Shown here one piece after another: positions 31,963 to 43,073 of a DNA stretch of 64,000 nt. The notes beneath the pieces are model-generated. The model saw nothing but the letters and a program-made list of their open reading frames with translations, was not told where the DNA came from and searched no databases. The DNA comes from Kuschelorhynchus macadamiae. Taxonomy: Eukaryota > Arthropoda > Insecta > Coleoptera > Curculionidae. The position numbers and the translations under genes are program-made. How positions within the stretch are numbered: the first letter of the stretch is position 1; the number at the start of each line of letters is the position of its first letter. Where the stretch lies: contig JAUTXW010003816.1 of NCBI GenBank assembly GCA_030620095.1, positions 558,001 through 622,000 of the forward strand. Reading direction: 5' to 3'.

Positions 31963-33183
31963 AGTTCCAATATTCTAAAAGTAGGAGACAACGTAATAAG
32001 TGATGATTCAATAGTTAGTTACCAATATCATACACATCAACCGTACTCTGCTACGACTTTGAACAACAACGATGAAATTAGGATACCTATTCAAACCCAA
32101 GATCTCTATACCTTACCTAGTCAAAGCTTTCTATACATTGAAGGCAAACTGACAAAAGAGGATGGTACATTTAGTGACAACATAAAGTTTACCAACAATG
32201 GTCTTATGTACCTTTTCGAAGAGATCCGTTACGAATTGGGAGGAGTATGCATAGATCGAGTAAGGAATCCTGGAATAACCTCAACTATTAAAGGTTATGT
32301 ATCGCTTACGCGAAGTGAAAGTTCTAATTTACAAAATGCAGGATGGAACACTGAAAACCATCCAAGTCTATTAGATGACAAAGGAAACTTTAGTGTATGC
32401 ATTCCCTTAAAACTTATAATGGGCTATGCAGAAGACTTTAATAAAATTATCATGAATATTCGACAAGAATTAGTGCTTATTAGAAGCAACAATGATTTGA
32501 ATGCAATATGTCAGTTGGCCGATAGAAAGGAAACTTATAAAATTGCACTTAGTAAGGTGTTGTGGAAAATACCACACGTCACCGTGAGTGATAGCCAGAA
32601 GTTACGTCTGTTAAGACAATTTGAAAGTAACAGAGATTTGAATATTGCTTTTAGAAGCTGGGAATTACATGAATACCCTCAGCTGCAACAGAGTAAAAAT
32701 CACAGTTGGGCAGTCAAATCATCAAATCAGCTGGAGAAACCTCGTTTCATAATAATAGGGTTTCAAACCGATGTGAAAGGAAAAATTGCTAAAAACAGCA
32801 GTCATTTTAACCACTGTGATTTAACAAACCTAAAGGTTTACCTAAATTCAGAAGTATTTCCATACGATAACTTAAACGTGGACTATGACACCAACAAATT
32901 TGCCATTCTTTACGATATGTATGCACAGTTCCAAAGATTGTATTATTACAAACGTCACAGCGATCCATGTTATGAACCTGCAAGTTTTAAAGGTAAAGCT
33001 CCACTGGTAGTCGTCGATTGTTCTCGACAAGGTGAAGACGTGCTGAAAGGAGGGGCCGTAGATGTTCGCATAGAGTTTGAAACAAGTAAAGCAGTGTCTG
33101 TCAAGACTACAGCCTATTGTCTTATTCTACACGATAGACTAGTTAAATATAATCCTCTAACTAGCACAGTAAAAGTTCTTTAG
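31963..33183 (+). CDS. Major capsid protein (double jelly roll)
   Basis: 406 residues from the ATG at 31963. The N-terminal region (SYQYHTHQPY, then DEIRIPIQTQDLYTLPSQSF) and the segments NGLMYLFEEIRYELGG, FRSWELHEYPQ and YDMYAQFQRLYY mark it as the Polinton/adintovirus-type major capsid protein that builds the hexons. It is intact. A 20-plus A run follows its stop (33185 onward). Together with the penton protein, protease and ATPase it completes the four-gene virion module. Confidence 0.85.
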   Translation, partial: SSNILKVGDNVISDDSIVSYQYHTHQPYSATTLNNNDEIRIPIQTQDLYTLPSQSFLYIEGKLTKEDGTFSDNIKFTNNGLMYLFEEIRYELGGVCIDRVRNPGITSTIKGYVSLTRSESSNLQNAGWNTENHPSLLDDKGNFSVCIPLKLIMGYAEDFNKIIMNIRQELVLIRSNNDLNAICQLADRKETYKIALSKVLWKIPHVTVSDSQKLRLLRQFESNRDLNIAFRSWELHEYPQLQQSKNHSWAVKSSNQLEKPRFIIIGFQTDVKGKIAKNSSHFNHCDLTNLKVYLNSEVFPYDNLNVDYDTNKFAILYDMYAQFQRLYYYKRHSDPCYEPASFKGKAPLVVVDCSRQGEDVLKGGAVDVRIEFETSKAVSVKTTAYCLILHDRLVKYNPLTSTVKVL

Positions 33184-33309
33184 TAGAAAAAAAAAAAAAA
33201 AAAAAAAGTACGTTTTGGACGTTCAAGGATTTCAATATGGAAACACTAGTTTTTTTTTTGTAAAGAAATTGCAATTCTGGATACTTCAAGTGGTAACTAC
33301 AAGCACGCA

Positions 33310-33765
33310 ATGGTTAAATTTCAATTTGATCTAAATCTATTTAAGTACAAGATTGAAAACCACATGAATTGGTTAACTCGAAATATACATGGTTTGGAAT
33401 GGTTTAGTGATCGTTGTGGTGGTGGTGGTGGTGGTGTTGGAAGTATTATTATAAACTATGAAAACTTGACAGATTTTATCAAGAATTTTATCAATACATC
33501 TTATGGTGTTGACACTGTTGATGGAGCAAATGTCATAATCGCCGTAAAGGGAGGTCAAAAGAAAGAGTGGTTAATCAAGCTGTTGGAAGATAATTACCAT
33601 GTAATTGATTTAGAGGAAAACAACTGTCCTTCTTTGGAAAATTTAAAGAAAATGTTAAAATCTAATCACTGTAATAAACATGTAAATAACGACTTAAATT
33701 GTGCGTTAGAAAATGTATTTTTTATATACTACTACTGGAATTTGCTACACAGTAAAACCTTGTAA
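33310..33765 (+). CDS. Unknown Polinton protein with VKGxxKKEWL motif
   Basis: 151 residues. It has a Gly run (residues 37-43), then VIIAVKGGQKKEWLIKLL, a DLEENNCPSLENLKK segment and a terminal CNKHVNNDLNCALENVFF pattern. I have the impression that similar proteins with KGxxKxxWL, CPSL and H...CAL.NV blocks recur in arthropod mobile elements and may have an RNase H-like nuclease fold, but I cannot confirm it. The frame is intact. Confidence 0.5.
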   Translation: MVKFQFDLNLFKYKIENHMNWLTRNIHGLEWFSDRCGGGGGGVGSIIINYENLTDFIKNFINTSYGVDTVDGANVIIAVKGGQKKEWLIKLLEDNYHVIDLEENNCPSLENLKKMLKSNHCNKHVNNDLNCALENVFFIYYYWNLLHSKTL

Positions 33766-33949
33766 ACAATTTTGTAAATAAAACTGTATATTAAATAAAC
33801 CATTTTGTTTTTTTTTCTCAAATAGTTAAAATGCTGAAAGTGGGAGTGATTAAATTTAATATAAATACCTGCAGCTCATTCAAAGTAAAAAAAAAAAAAA
33901 ATTAGTTCACATTTCGTTCGTAGACTGAGTGGTATTACAAGTTCTATTT

Positions 33950-34438
33950 ATGGAGTCTATTTCAGCCAACTCTAGTTTTAAACAAAATTCTAAAAGAAAA
34001 ACTAACAACGATGAAAAATGGTTGCTGACGTATGGACCGACTACGCTGTGTATTGAAAAAGCAAGAGCGTTAATTCCACCTGGTGTAAATAAGTTTATTT
34101 TATGTTTATATATAAATCGAGGATGGGTGAATAGTGGCATAAAATTCATACCTGTGACGTCTTCCATTGAAGAAACAAGAACTTTATTAGAAATTGTGTT
34201 TAAAAATTTCACATACAAATTACCAAGTGAGGAAAAGATGAAAAATCGACGGAATATTTATAAACACGCGGCACGGGAAGAAGCAGATGATGGAATGTTT
34301 TCTATTTGTATTGCCGAAGAACACGCCTACATATGTGTTGCTAAAGCTATGCATTCAACAGAAAATTATAAGGAAACCTTCTTTGACTTTCTGGAATTTC
34401 GTTACCGTAAAAATAAGGAAGAATTACGAAATATGTGA
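33950..34438 (+). CDS. Unknown Polinton protein
   Basis: 162 residues from the ATG at 33950. Mixed alpha/beta composition with no clear motif (GPTTLCIEKARALIPPGVNK, EEADDGMFSICIAEEHAYIC). Its stop lies 6 bp from the end of the oppositely oriented nucleotidyltransferase-like gene. No family recognised. Confidence 0.5.
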   Translation: MESISANSSFKQNSKRKTNNDEKWLLTYGPTTLCIEKARALIPPGVNKFILCLYINRGWVNSGIKFIPVTSSIEETRTLLEIVFKNFTYKLPSEEKMKNRRNIYKHAAREEADDGMFSICIAEEHAYICVAKAMHSTENYKETFFDFLEFRYRKNKEELRNM

Positions 34439-34444
34439 TTGTAA

Positions 34445-35146
34445 CTATTTATTATTACATACATGTACATTATTTTTAACACTTGTTATTTTTCTAAGAC
34501 ATAGCATCCATAAAGAATCTGCATTTAATTCATGTTCAGTACGCCTCGATATATATTCAACACGACGCGATACTCTTGCTACACAATCTTCAATACTTTT
34601 CATTTGATTCATTTTTATGACATGTAATGTATTGTTGATTAAAAGTAATGCTGTTTTACATATATCGAAATCAAATTCCATTATTGTCTTTACAATTAAT
34701 TCTTCGTAAGTTAAATATATATAGTTAGCTTTTAAAAATATACACTGTATAAGCATATTTTTCTTTTTTGTTTTTAAAGTAATATTTCGAATATCAAAAA
34801 ATTTGAAAGGTTTGTAATTTACTTCTCTTCTTGTATCAGTATATATTATATCTCTATAATCATTTTCTATGAGTTTCTCAATAAAAATATTTAACGCTAA
34901 TAAACATACCTCTTCTTTCAAAGGATTGAGTTCGATATAAATGTCTATGTCGGAAAATCTGTCAGTCCGTCCTACCAAAAAACTAGGAAAGCCTCCTGCT
35001 ACGAAAGATCTTAACGGTACAGATTTTAGAAATAACGTTATAATTTTTAATTCATCTCCCAGATTGTGTGAATATCGAATAGTTTCAATTAAAGGTTTAG
35101 AAGTCCAGAACTTTTTAGAGCTGAAATAATCGTAACACTCTACCAA
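34445..35146 (-). CDS. Nucleotidyltransferase-like protein (pol beta fold)
   Basis: About 230 residues. The hallmark FVAGGFPSFLVGRTDRFSDI-DIYIE has the GG motif (51-52) and the DxD metal-binding pair (D66, D68) of pol-beta-type nucleotidyltransferases. A helical C-terminal half includes IMEFDFDICKTALL. The frame begins at a TTG and has no nearby ATG; an acceptor-like TACTAATTTTAG lies just upstream at about 35161-35172, so a 5' exon further right is likely. Possible substrates (RNA ends, DNA ends or tRNA) cannot be inferred. It is not a recognised standard Polinton gene. Confidence 0.65.
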   Translation of the reverse strand: MVECYDYFSSKKFWTSKPLIETIRYSHNLGDELKIITLFLKSVPLRSFVAGGFPSFLVGRTDRFSDIDIYIELNPLKEEVCLLALNIFIEKLIENDYRDIIYTDTRREVNYKPFKFFDIRNITLKTKKKNMLIQCIFLKANYIYLTYEELIVKTIMEFDFDICKTALLLINNTLHVIKMNQMKSIEDCVARVSRRVEYISRRTEHELNADSLWMLCLRKITSVKNNVHVCNNK

Positions 35147-35214
35147 TGTTAAATCTTTCTAAAATTAGTAAAATAAATTGATATTAATAATAATAATAAA
35201 ATATTTATTTTTAT

Positions 35215-36311
<1,097 letters not shown>

Positions 36312-36750
36312 TTCTTATAGTTGTTACTGCTGTTGCTACGTCTTGTAGTAGTAGTAATGAAGAAGAACAAACGAAGACTGGTGATTTTGCATGTTCAGTT
36401 TAATTGCTTATATATGAATATACAAAAAAAATCTATTAATATTTTGTAATTAAAGATTTCACGCTAGTTCCAACACATCATATATTTTGAATAACAACAA
36501 CAACAACTAGATAAGCAAAATCAGCAAAACAAGTTCAAGTTCAAGTTAACAAACATGTGCTTATCATTAAAAAAAACATTTATCAAACATATGCAGCATT
36601 TTTTGTAATGAAAATTTTAGTTAAATAGATCATCGAATTAATGAAAATCTCAGACTAGTCAAGTAGCCAGCTATCAGTTGTCGCTATTATTTATAACGTA
36701 TAACCAAATTTTGTATCAAATAAATCTATCTAAATCTAAAGTTCCTAACA
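36312..36750. promoter_or_regulatory. Divergent intergenic region
   Basis: 439 bp between the leftward two-exon gene and the rightward gene at 36751. AT-rich with CAA repeats and TATA-like stretches (for example TTATTTATAACG near 36688). Probable promoters for both genes; no operator motif identified. Confidence 0.4.
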
Positions 36751-37380
36751 ATGGCAGAAAATATGATTGGAAACGCTGTCCAAATTGAAGAAAATAATGT
36801 GGAGATCGCCGCTCAAATTGAAGAAAGAGAAGAGATTTTTAATAACTTGGAAGGTGATTCCATCAGTTATAAACATTCATTTTTGGACAAATCATCTAGG
36901 CTTGTTAGAAGATCATTCTTGTTTAGCATTGATATTAATTATATTGAAGAGGAGGAAGAAGAAGAGCTGGAGGAGGAAGATGATCAGGAAATTGACGAAG
37001 GAGTGGACATGGATGGACAACTGCTAAATTTAGGAACCGAGGCTGACGTAAAAGTAAGCAAGTTTAGAGCTAGTGAATTATTTAATAATTTCGAAGAAAA
37101 AGATGTATGTGTTATACAAAGCTACACTAAAATTGAAAGTCGAACACTAGGAACATTTGCTATTTGCCTTCCGTGTAGTGCAATTCACATGAGATATTTA
37201 CGGAGAGGGGAATCCGATCATGTGAGCTGCCACTACAAAAGAGCTTATGTTGTTAGTGCTTCTGATTTACATTGTGCTATTTGTAGGATACATCTTTTTC
37301 TACTAATTCCTGAACATGCTTGCTTTTACTGCAATAAAAATGAAAAAAAAGATATAGACGATTATGTTGTTAAATATTAA
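36751..37380 (+). CDS. Acidic, cysteine-motif protein near the right repeat
   Basis: 209 residues. A Glu/Asp stretch at about 69-90 (EEEEEELEEEDDQEID) is followed by a C-terminal zinc-binding-like domain with CLPC, CHYK, CAIC and CFYC spaced over 80 residues. The combination of acidic block and paired CxxC recalls regulatory early proteins of small DNA viruses, and DLHCAI is one residue away from an LxCxE motif, but this is only a resemblance. Unrecognised family. Confidence 0.5.
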   Translation: MAENMIGNAVQIEENNVEIAAQIEEREEIFNNLEGDSISYKHSFLDKSSRLVRRSFLFSIDINYIEEEEEEELEEEDDQEIDEGVDMDGQLLNLGTEADVKVSKFRASELFNNFEEKDVCVIQSYTKIESRTLGTFAICLPCSAIHMRYLRRGESDHVSCHYKRAYVVSASDLHCAICRIHLFLLIPEHACFYCNKNEKKDIDDYVVKY

Positions 37381-38407
37381 TATTAAACATAGTTTGTAAA
37401 TGTTATGGGTAGATTAGTTTAACAATATTAATTTTAAATATAGGTTATAAACGTAATGGATAGATAATGTCAAAAATATTAATTTTAAACATAAATTGTA
37501 AAGATAATAAGTAGAATACGTCAAGAATAATAATTTAAAAATGTCAAATGTTACTATAAGCGTTTATATATTTTCAGTGCTATATGCAAAATACTTCTTT
37601 TTATTCTAACATCTGACACTGTATTTGTAAATGAAATAGCTAATCATATGTAAAAAAAAAAAAAAGTGTCGATTATGTCAACTGCCACTAGAAGCACTCA
37701 TATATTAGCATAACATTTTGTTAACGCTTGTTTCTGTATTCAATTGAGTTTTCTCTTACTTGATGCAAAGTATATTAATATTATTAGTATAATTAAAAAG
37801 TAGTAGATTAGGCTATGCCGGTCCGACAATCAAAACCGTCATTTTTACATGTAAATTCCCATAAGAAAATTTAAGCTTCGATTTGCAAAAGTGGTGCCAT
37901 TTTAGGGCGTGGCACTTTTTGTGTCAACCCATAACAATTGTTTTGTTATGTAATGTGAAAATTAGTATGTATTAAAAAACTTGTTAGATCATTGTTGTTG
38001 TCGTTTCAATATAGGAAAAGGAAAAAATGTGTGACACAAATTATAAAAAAAAATATTATCCTCTTTTTAAAATTACAACAAAATGATGTCTAATTACATC
38101 TTTGAAGATTTGTATCAAATAGTAATATCTAGTGCGACATACAGGACAATTGTTGACCATTATAGAACAACAATTTTCATCATTCCATCTTAAAATACAT
38201 TTTACAGTAAGTTGTAAATCTCACAACAATGCAAAGCTCATTAGTGTTCAAAACAAAAATGTATACATAGAAAACAGACTAACAATGTTGGATTATTTAT
38301 TTAACACAAACTCAACCTTTGAGACCTGTCTTATAGTATACCAATAACAATATATAAATCTATCTACAAAATTTCTATGTTATCTGACTTGGGGAGAGAG
38401 AGACGTT
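37381..38407. other. Polinton stretch with no clear gene
   Basis: AT-rich, with three diverged copies of a short unit (ATTTTAAATATAGG / TGTAAA...GATAG) at about 37430-37530. Small frames exist: 19 codons from about 38027 and 42 codons from 38083, overlapping by an ATGA, and one of 71 codons at 38132. None is recognisable, and they may be remnants of one decayed gene. Confidence 0.5.
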
Positions 38408-38620
38408 ATGAAACCAATAAAGTCGGTAAGCTTTAATGAATCAAAAAATCATATACACCTAATGATTGTTTGGAGTTATGCATACAGAAGAGCTCGAAAA
38501 GATGAAGAAATTATCAACAAAATGCATTTTCAACGACGAATAGCTAATTTAGAATTAATTTTAAAAAATGTACTTGATGAAAATCATAGGACTAGAATTT
38601 ATATTGAAAGGTTTAATTGA
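38408..38620 (+). CDS. Small basic protein next to the right repeat
   Basis: 70 residues, rich in Arg and Lys with a probable helix (FQRRIANLELILKNVL). The stop lies 67 bp before the right terminal repeat. No family recognised; it could be a small regulatory protein or a chance frame. Confidence 0.4.
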   Translation: MKPIKSVSFNESKNHIHLMIVWSYAYRRARKDEEIINKMHFQRRIANLELILKNVLDENHRTRIYIERFN

Positions 38621-38686
38621 TTTAAATAATAAAAAATATATTAAAGATATAATTATTTGTTTCATTTATTTTCGGTTAGACGAGGC

Positions 38687-39921
38687 TATTTTACATATAT
38701 ATTAATTACTTTAAGTGCTATACGTTTTTTATCATCTGGTATAAGCTATTATTCGAAACAAATATTATTTATTATAACAACATTATTATTGATCATCTCA
38801 ATACTACACAAACATCTCCTTATCTACATCCTCGACCTTTTCTTATCTGCGAACCTGAACTCTAGTCTTACGTCGTCGTCGTCGTCGTCGAAAATGAAAA
38901 CAAGCTATTCTCGGTATTTTTCCAAAAACTAATATTTTACGTATTTATTCAAATATTGCTCATCTCAATACTACACAAACATCTCCTTATCTACATCCTC
39001 GACCTTTTCTTATCTGCGAACCTGACCTCTAGTCTTACGTCCAACATTAACAGAAAAACAATTCTCGGTACTCGACCTTTTCTTATCTGCGAACCTGACC
39101 TCTAGTCTTACGTCGAACATATTAATTTTAATTAACAGAAAAACAATTCTCGGTACTACGGAATTCGGCGAGGCGAGGCTCGGCTCATGAAATTATACCA
39201 GAAGTGCGGCGTGAAGCCCTACAAACATTCTATTTTTTTTTTTTACCACATGTGTTGTACTGTATAACTGCGTATTATTACTATTATTGCTCGTTTAAAA
39301 GATAAACAAGATCATCTAAATTGTTTACTTATTACGACGTACTGCATGGCGGTAGTAGTAGTAGTCTAGAAGTTCAAAATTTGACAAAAAACAAATCTCG
39401 GTGTCGACGACGGTTCGAATCCAGGCGGGCGCGCGTGGGCTTTTTTTTTTTTTTCTTCTAAGAAACAAATTAGTAATAATTATAGCGGTGCATGTGTGTG
39501 TGTGAGTGCCAAAAAGACACTTCACATATAAGTCTTTTTTGCTTCTACCTATTTACATCCTTATAAAAACACCACCATCCCCCCATCAAATAAAACTACC
39601 CGACGGGTCTCAACGCCTTTTTGAACACCTACACTAATAAGGCCCTTCTGGTCAACAGCCTCTGGTCATTGTCGACCACTTCTTCTTCGGCCATTTTCAG
39701 GCATTTTTCAGGATTGTGTCACTTTTTAACACGTACTTTTTGAACACCTACAGTAATAAGGCCCTTCTGGTCAACAGCCTCTGGTCATTGTCGACCACTT
39801 CTTCGGCCTTTTTCAGGCATTTTTCAGGATTGTGTCACTTCGTCGCCGAAGAAGTTGGACACACCCAATCTTTGGACAGACAGGCCATCCTCGGTCACAG
39901 TACCCCGCCTTCTATACTACT
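38687..39921 (-). repeat. Right terminal inverted repeat of the Polinton
   Basis: Inverted copy of 23554-24787, ending CTATACTACT directly before AACAAG. It has the same internal duplications. Short apparent frames here (Ser-rich, His/Thr-rich) occur identically in the left copy and look non-coding. Confidence 0.92.
39412..39422 (+). promoter_or_regulatory. Pol III B-box-like site in the right repeat
   Basis: GGTTCGAATCC, followed after 18 bases by a 14-T run at 39441-39454. A weak A-box-like sequence (TGGCGGTAGTAG) lies about 64 bases upstream, near 39347. Mirror of the left-repeat site, so transcripts would point toward both element ends. Confidence 0.4.
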
Positions 39922-40436
39922 AACAAGTAATTGACCACAATTACTTGAACTGTCTTTTTGCTCACTTTTGTTTCTAGTCAAATCAAAATTAAAAATAACA
40001 AATCTCTCGTATTTGTTACAATTGTTTATAATAATCACCAGTATAATCTTTACAGTTACAACTTTTAATCAAGATACAATAATTACTTAGCCTAAATGAA
40101 CTAACTAACTGAATATCTTTTTATTTATTTAAAATAAAAATTAAGTATTTATTTATTAATAATAAAATAGTCAAAATTAGGTTTGAATAATAGGTATATT
40201 ATTTATTCTGGCAAAGCAAGATTAAAATAAAAATTTTTAAAAAATTAAAATGTTCAAAATTAAACTCAAAAAGATATTATTTTCAAGCTTGCCAATTTCC
40301 CTAATCTAATTATCCACCCGGGTCACGCCGCTTGGGATATTAGACGCGTTAATGTTTATAATATATTAATATTTATAATAATAATTTGAAATTAAAATTT
40401 TAGCAAAGTTACAGTTTATGATATCGTAATAATATA
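39922..40436. other. Backbone of insertion X right of the Polinton
   Basis: Begins with the second AACAAG. AT-rich, no gene recognised. Confidence 0.5.
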
Positions 40437-41139
40437 CAGGGTGGTGCAACCAAGATGATATTGATAGTCAAGAACGCTGTGTTTTAAAATTATACCCATT
40501 ATACAGGGTGGTCTGAAAAGTTCGTGGTGAACCAAACTTGTGTTTTTTTAAATGGGATACCCGGTATATTATTATTTTAGTTGATTCTCCTATTCGTTGC
40601 GATCATTTTGATACAAGATTAGTTGGGTCTAAAATGTATACCAAGGGAATGGGACGAGATTAAAGTGGAAAAAAGGATTATACTCCGGCCATTTTTTGAA
40701 AACAATTGAAGCAGGTATGAAAAACCAAATATTCTATAAAATGTATTGTATCTAGGACTACAATAATCGCTTGTAAGTCGTTCAAAATTATTCACTGTTA
40801 TACAGGGTGGTCAAGTTTTGCAAATTTACCTTGGATTGAATTTTTTAAAATAGAACACCCTGTATATTTTACATTCATGTTAAAGATAACATTACTAGCT
40901 TTCAGAAAATACCATATTTGATACCTTTCTGACCAACAGTTTTTCAGTAAATTAGCTGTGAAATCAAAATTTCTTCATTTTAACACGAATTACTCTGAAT
41001 TCACGTTGTTAAAATTGACAATTTAATATTAGGAGGCCATGATATCATCATAAATGAAAAAAAGATTGACATTCCCGTCAAAACATCAAAGTGTCAGAAT
41101 ATTGTCATCAGTAAATAAATAAATATTGTTCTTTGATGA

Positions 41140-41290
41140 TGCGATGCCGAAATAAAAACAAGATAGAAGCTTTTGCAAGTTTATCATAGAGATTTCAAGA
41201 AACAGGAAATGTTGCTTTCAAAAAAACGTAAAGTAATTAATAAACCAGTTACCAATGAAGATAATGCTTTGACAGTATTAATAAGAGATC
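41140..41290 (+). pseudogene. Inverted partial copy of the mariner transposase N-terminus
   Basis: The plus strand encodes ETGNVAFKKRKVINKPVTNE and flanking residues matching codons about 33-80 of the minus-strand transposase in the same element, with diverged upstream sequence. It shows that the left inverted arm was made by copying the right half of the element. Confidence 0.85.
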
Positions 41291-41345
41291 TTTTTTTACA
41301 AAAAAAAAATTTAATATAAATCAACAAAAACAATGTAATTAAAAC

Positions 41346-42413
41346 TTATGAAAGATGTTCAACTAAACCACCGTTTTGCTGAAGGCACATTTCGAGTCTA
41401 TCCATAAATGAAAGTTTCACTTTTCTCAAAGTCAGGTCTGAAATGTTGCGAAAACTGCTTATTATTCTCAACTTCATATCTTCCACTGTGGTTGGAACCT
41501 CTTTATAAACTTCTTCTTTAACATGTCCCCATAAAAAGAAATCTAGTGGCGTTAAATCGGGTGACCTCGCAGGCCACTTAACTGGTCCACCTGGCCCAAT
41601 CCAATGCTTTCCTTTCCAATTATTGAGAAAATGTCTTACATGCCTATGGTAATGCGGGGGTGCTCCATCATGTTGGAACCATAAGGAATTTCTTAACATT
41701 AAAGGTAAGTCTTCGAGCAATACGGGCAACTCATTTCTCAAAAAATTTAAATAGACTTCTCCCGTTAGATGCTCTTCAAAGAAATATGGTCCTATAACAT
41801 GAGAGCCAATTATACCTCCCCAAACATTAATTGACCATTTATTTTGATGGTCCACCTGACGAATCCATTGTGGATTTTCGGTTGAATAATAGTGCATATT
41901 ATGTTTGTTAACCAAGCCGTTGCTTTTAAAAGTTGCTTCATCTGAAAACAGCACCCTATCTACAAAACCAGGATTATCCCAAATTGTATTTAAAAACCAA
42001 ATTGAAAACTCTTGTCGTTGGACGTAATCGCGATCATACAGTTCTTGGTGTAATTCAATGTGGTAGGCATGATATTTATGTTGTTTCAGAATCCGTTTAA
42101 TACTAGTGCGTTCAATATCAGTAGCTCTCTCAATTTCTCTGGTACTTGTGTGTGGATTTTCTTACACTGTTAATAACACTGTCAAAGCATTATCTTCATT
42201 AGTAACTGGTTTATTAATTACTTTACGTTTCTTAAAAGCAACATTGCCTGTTTCTTGAAACCTCTCTAATAAACTTGCAAAAGCTTCAGGTCTTGGTTTT
42301 TTTTCGGCATCAGGATATCGTACCGCATAAACCCTGCTTGCTAGTAAAGGGTTTTTTTGACACTCGCCCAACATAAAAGTCACGTTTATCAATTCTGGAG
42401 TACTGAAACTCAT
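41346..42413 (-). pseudogene. Mariner-like transposase with one premature stop
   Basis: 355 codons from the ATG at 42411-42413, broken by a single TAA at about 42162-42164. N-terminal helix-turn-helix (ELINVTFMLGECQKNPLLAS; later STREIERATDIERTSIKRIL), then the catalytic domain: LFSDEATF (first Asp), WFQHDGAPPHYHRHV (second Asp) and WPARSPDLTPLDFFLWGHVK (third Asp). The order and spacing are those of mariner/IS630-type transposases with the D,D,D signature. One base change would explain the loss of function. Confidence 0.9.
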
Positions 42414-43073
42414 TGTTACTTAACAATTTCTCGGCTTATAAATAATATAATATATAAATAATACCGTTTCTGTTAGAATGAGTACATTTTGGTTTCACGG
42501 TTAATTTGCTAAAAACCTCTTGGTTAGAAAGATATCAAATAGGGTATTTTCTGAAAGCTGGCGATGTTATCTTTAATATGACAGTAAAATATATGGGGTG
42601 TTCCATTTAAAAAAATTCAATCCAAGGTAAATTTGCAAAACTTGACCACCCTGTATAACAGTAAATAATTTTGAACGACTTACAAGCGATTATTGTAGTC
42701 CTAGATACAATACATTTTATAGAATATTTGGATTTTCCATACCTGCTCCAATTGTTTTCAAAAAATGGCCGGAGTATAACCTTTTTTTCCATTTTAACCT
42801 CGTCCCATTCCCTTGGTATAAATTTTAGACCCAACAAACCTCATATCAAAATGATCGTAACGAATAGGAGAATCAACTAAAATAATAATATACCGGGTGT
42901 CCACTTAAAAAAACACAAGTTTGGTTCACCACGAACTTTTCAGACCACCCTGTATAATGGGTATAATTTTAAAACACAGCGTTCTTGACTATCAATCATA
43001 TCCCAAAAATGTTTTTTCAAATTCCTCTCCGTTTGCCCACAATCGTCCACCCCATCTTGGTTGCACCACCCTG

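Larger units (their letters stand above)
40437..43073. mobile_element. Mariner-like element 1 with long inverted arms
   Basis: Starts CAGGGTGGTGCAACC and ends in its inverse (GGTTGCACCACCCTG), flanked by TA (40435-40436 and 43074-43075). Inverted arms match over at least 500 bp (40437 to about 40990 against about 42475 to 43073). The left arm continues into an inverted copy of the transposase N-terminal region (about 41140-41290 against about 42160-42310). The transposase between is nearly intact. Confidence 0.88.

Noticed and set aside
39347..39440. A tRNA gene in the Polinton repeats
   Set aside because: The B-box is perfect, but the T-stem, anticodon stem and acceptor stem do not pair.
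39325..39525. A 66-residue protein encoded in the terminal repeat
   Set aside because: It contains His/Thr microsatellite-like and poly-Lys parts, spans the Pol III-like region and changes length between the two repeats through a homopolymer.
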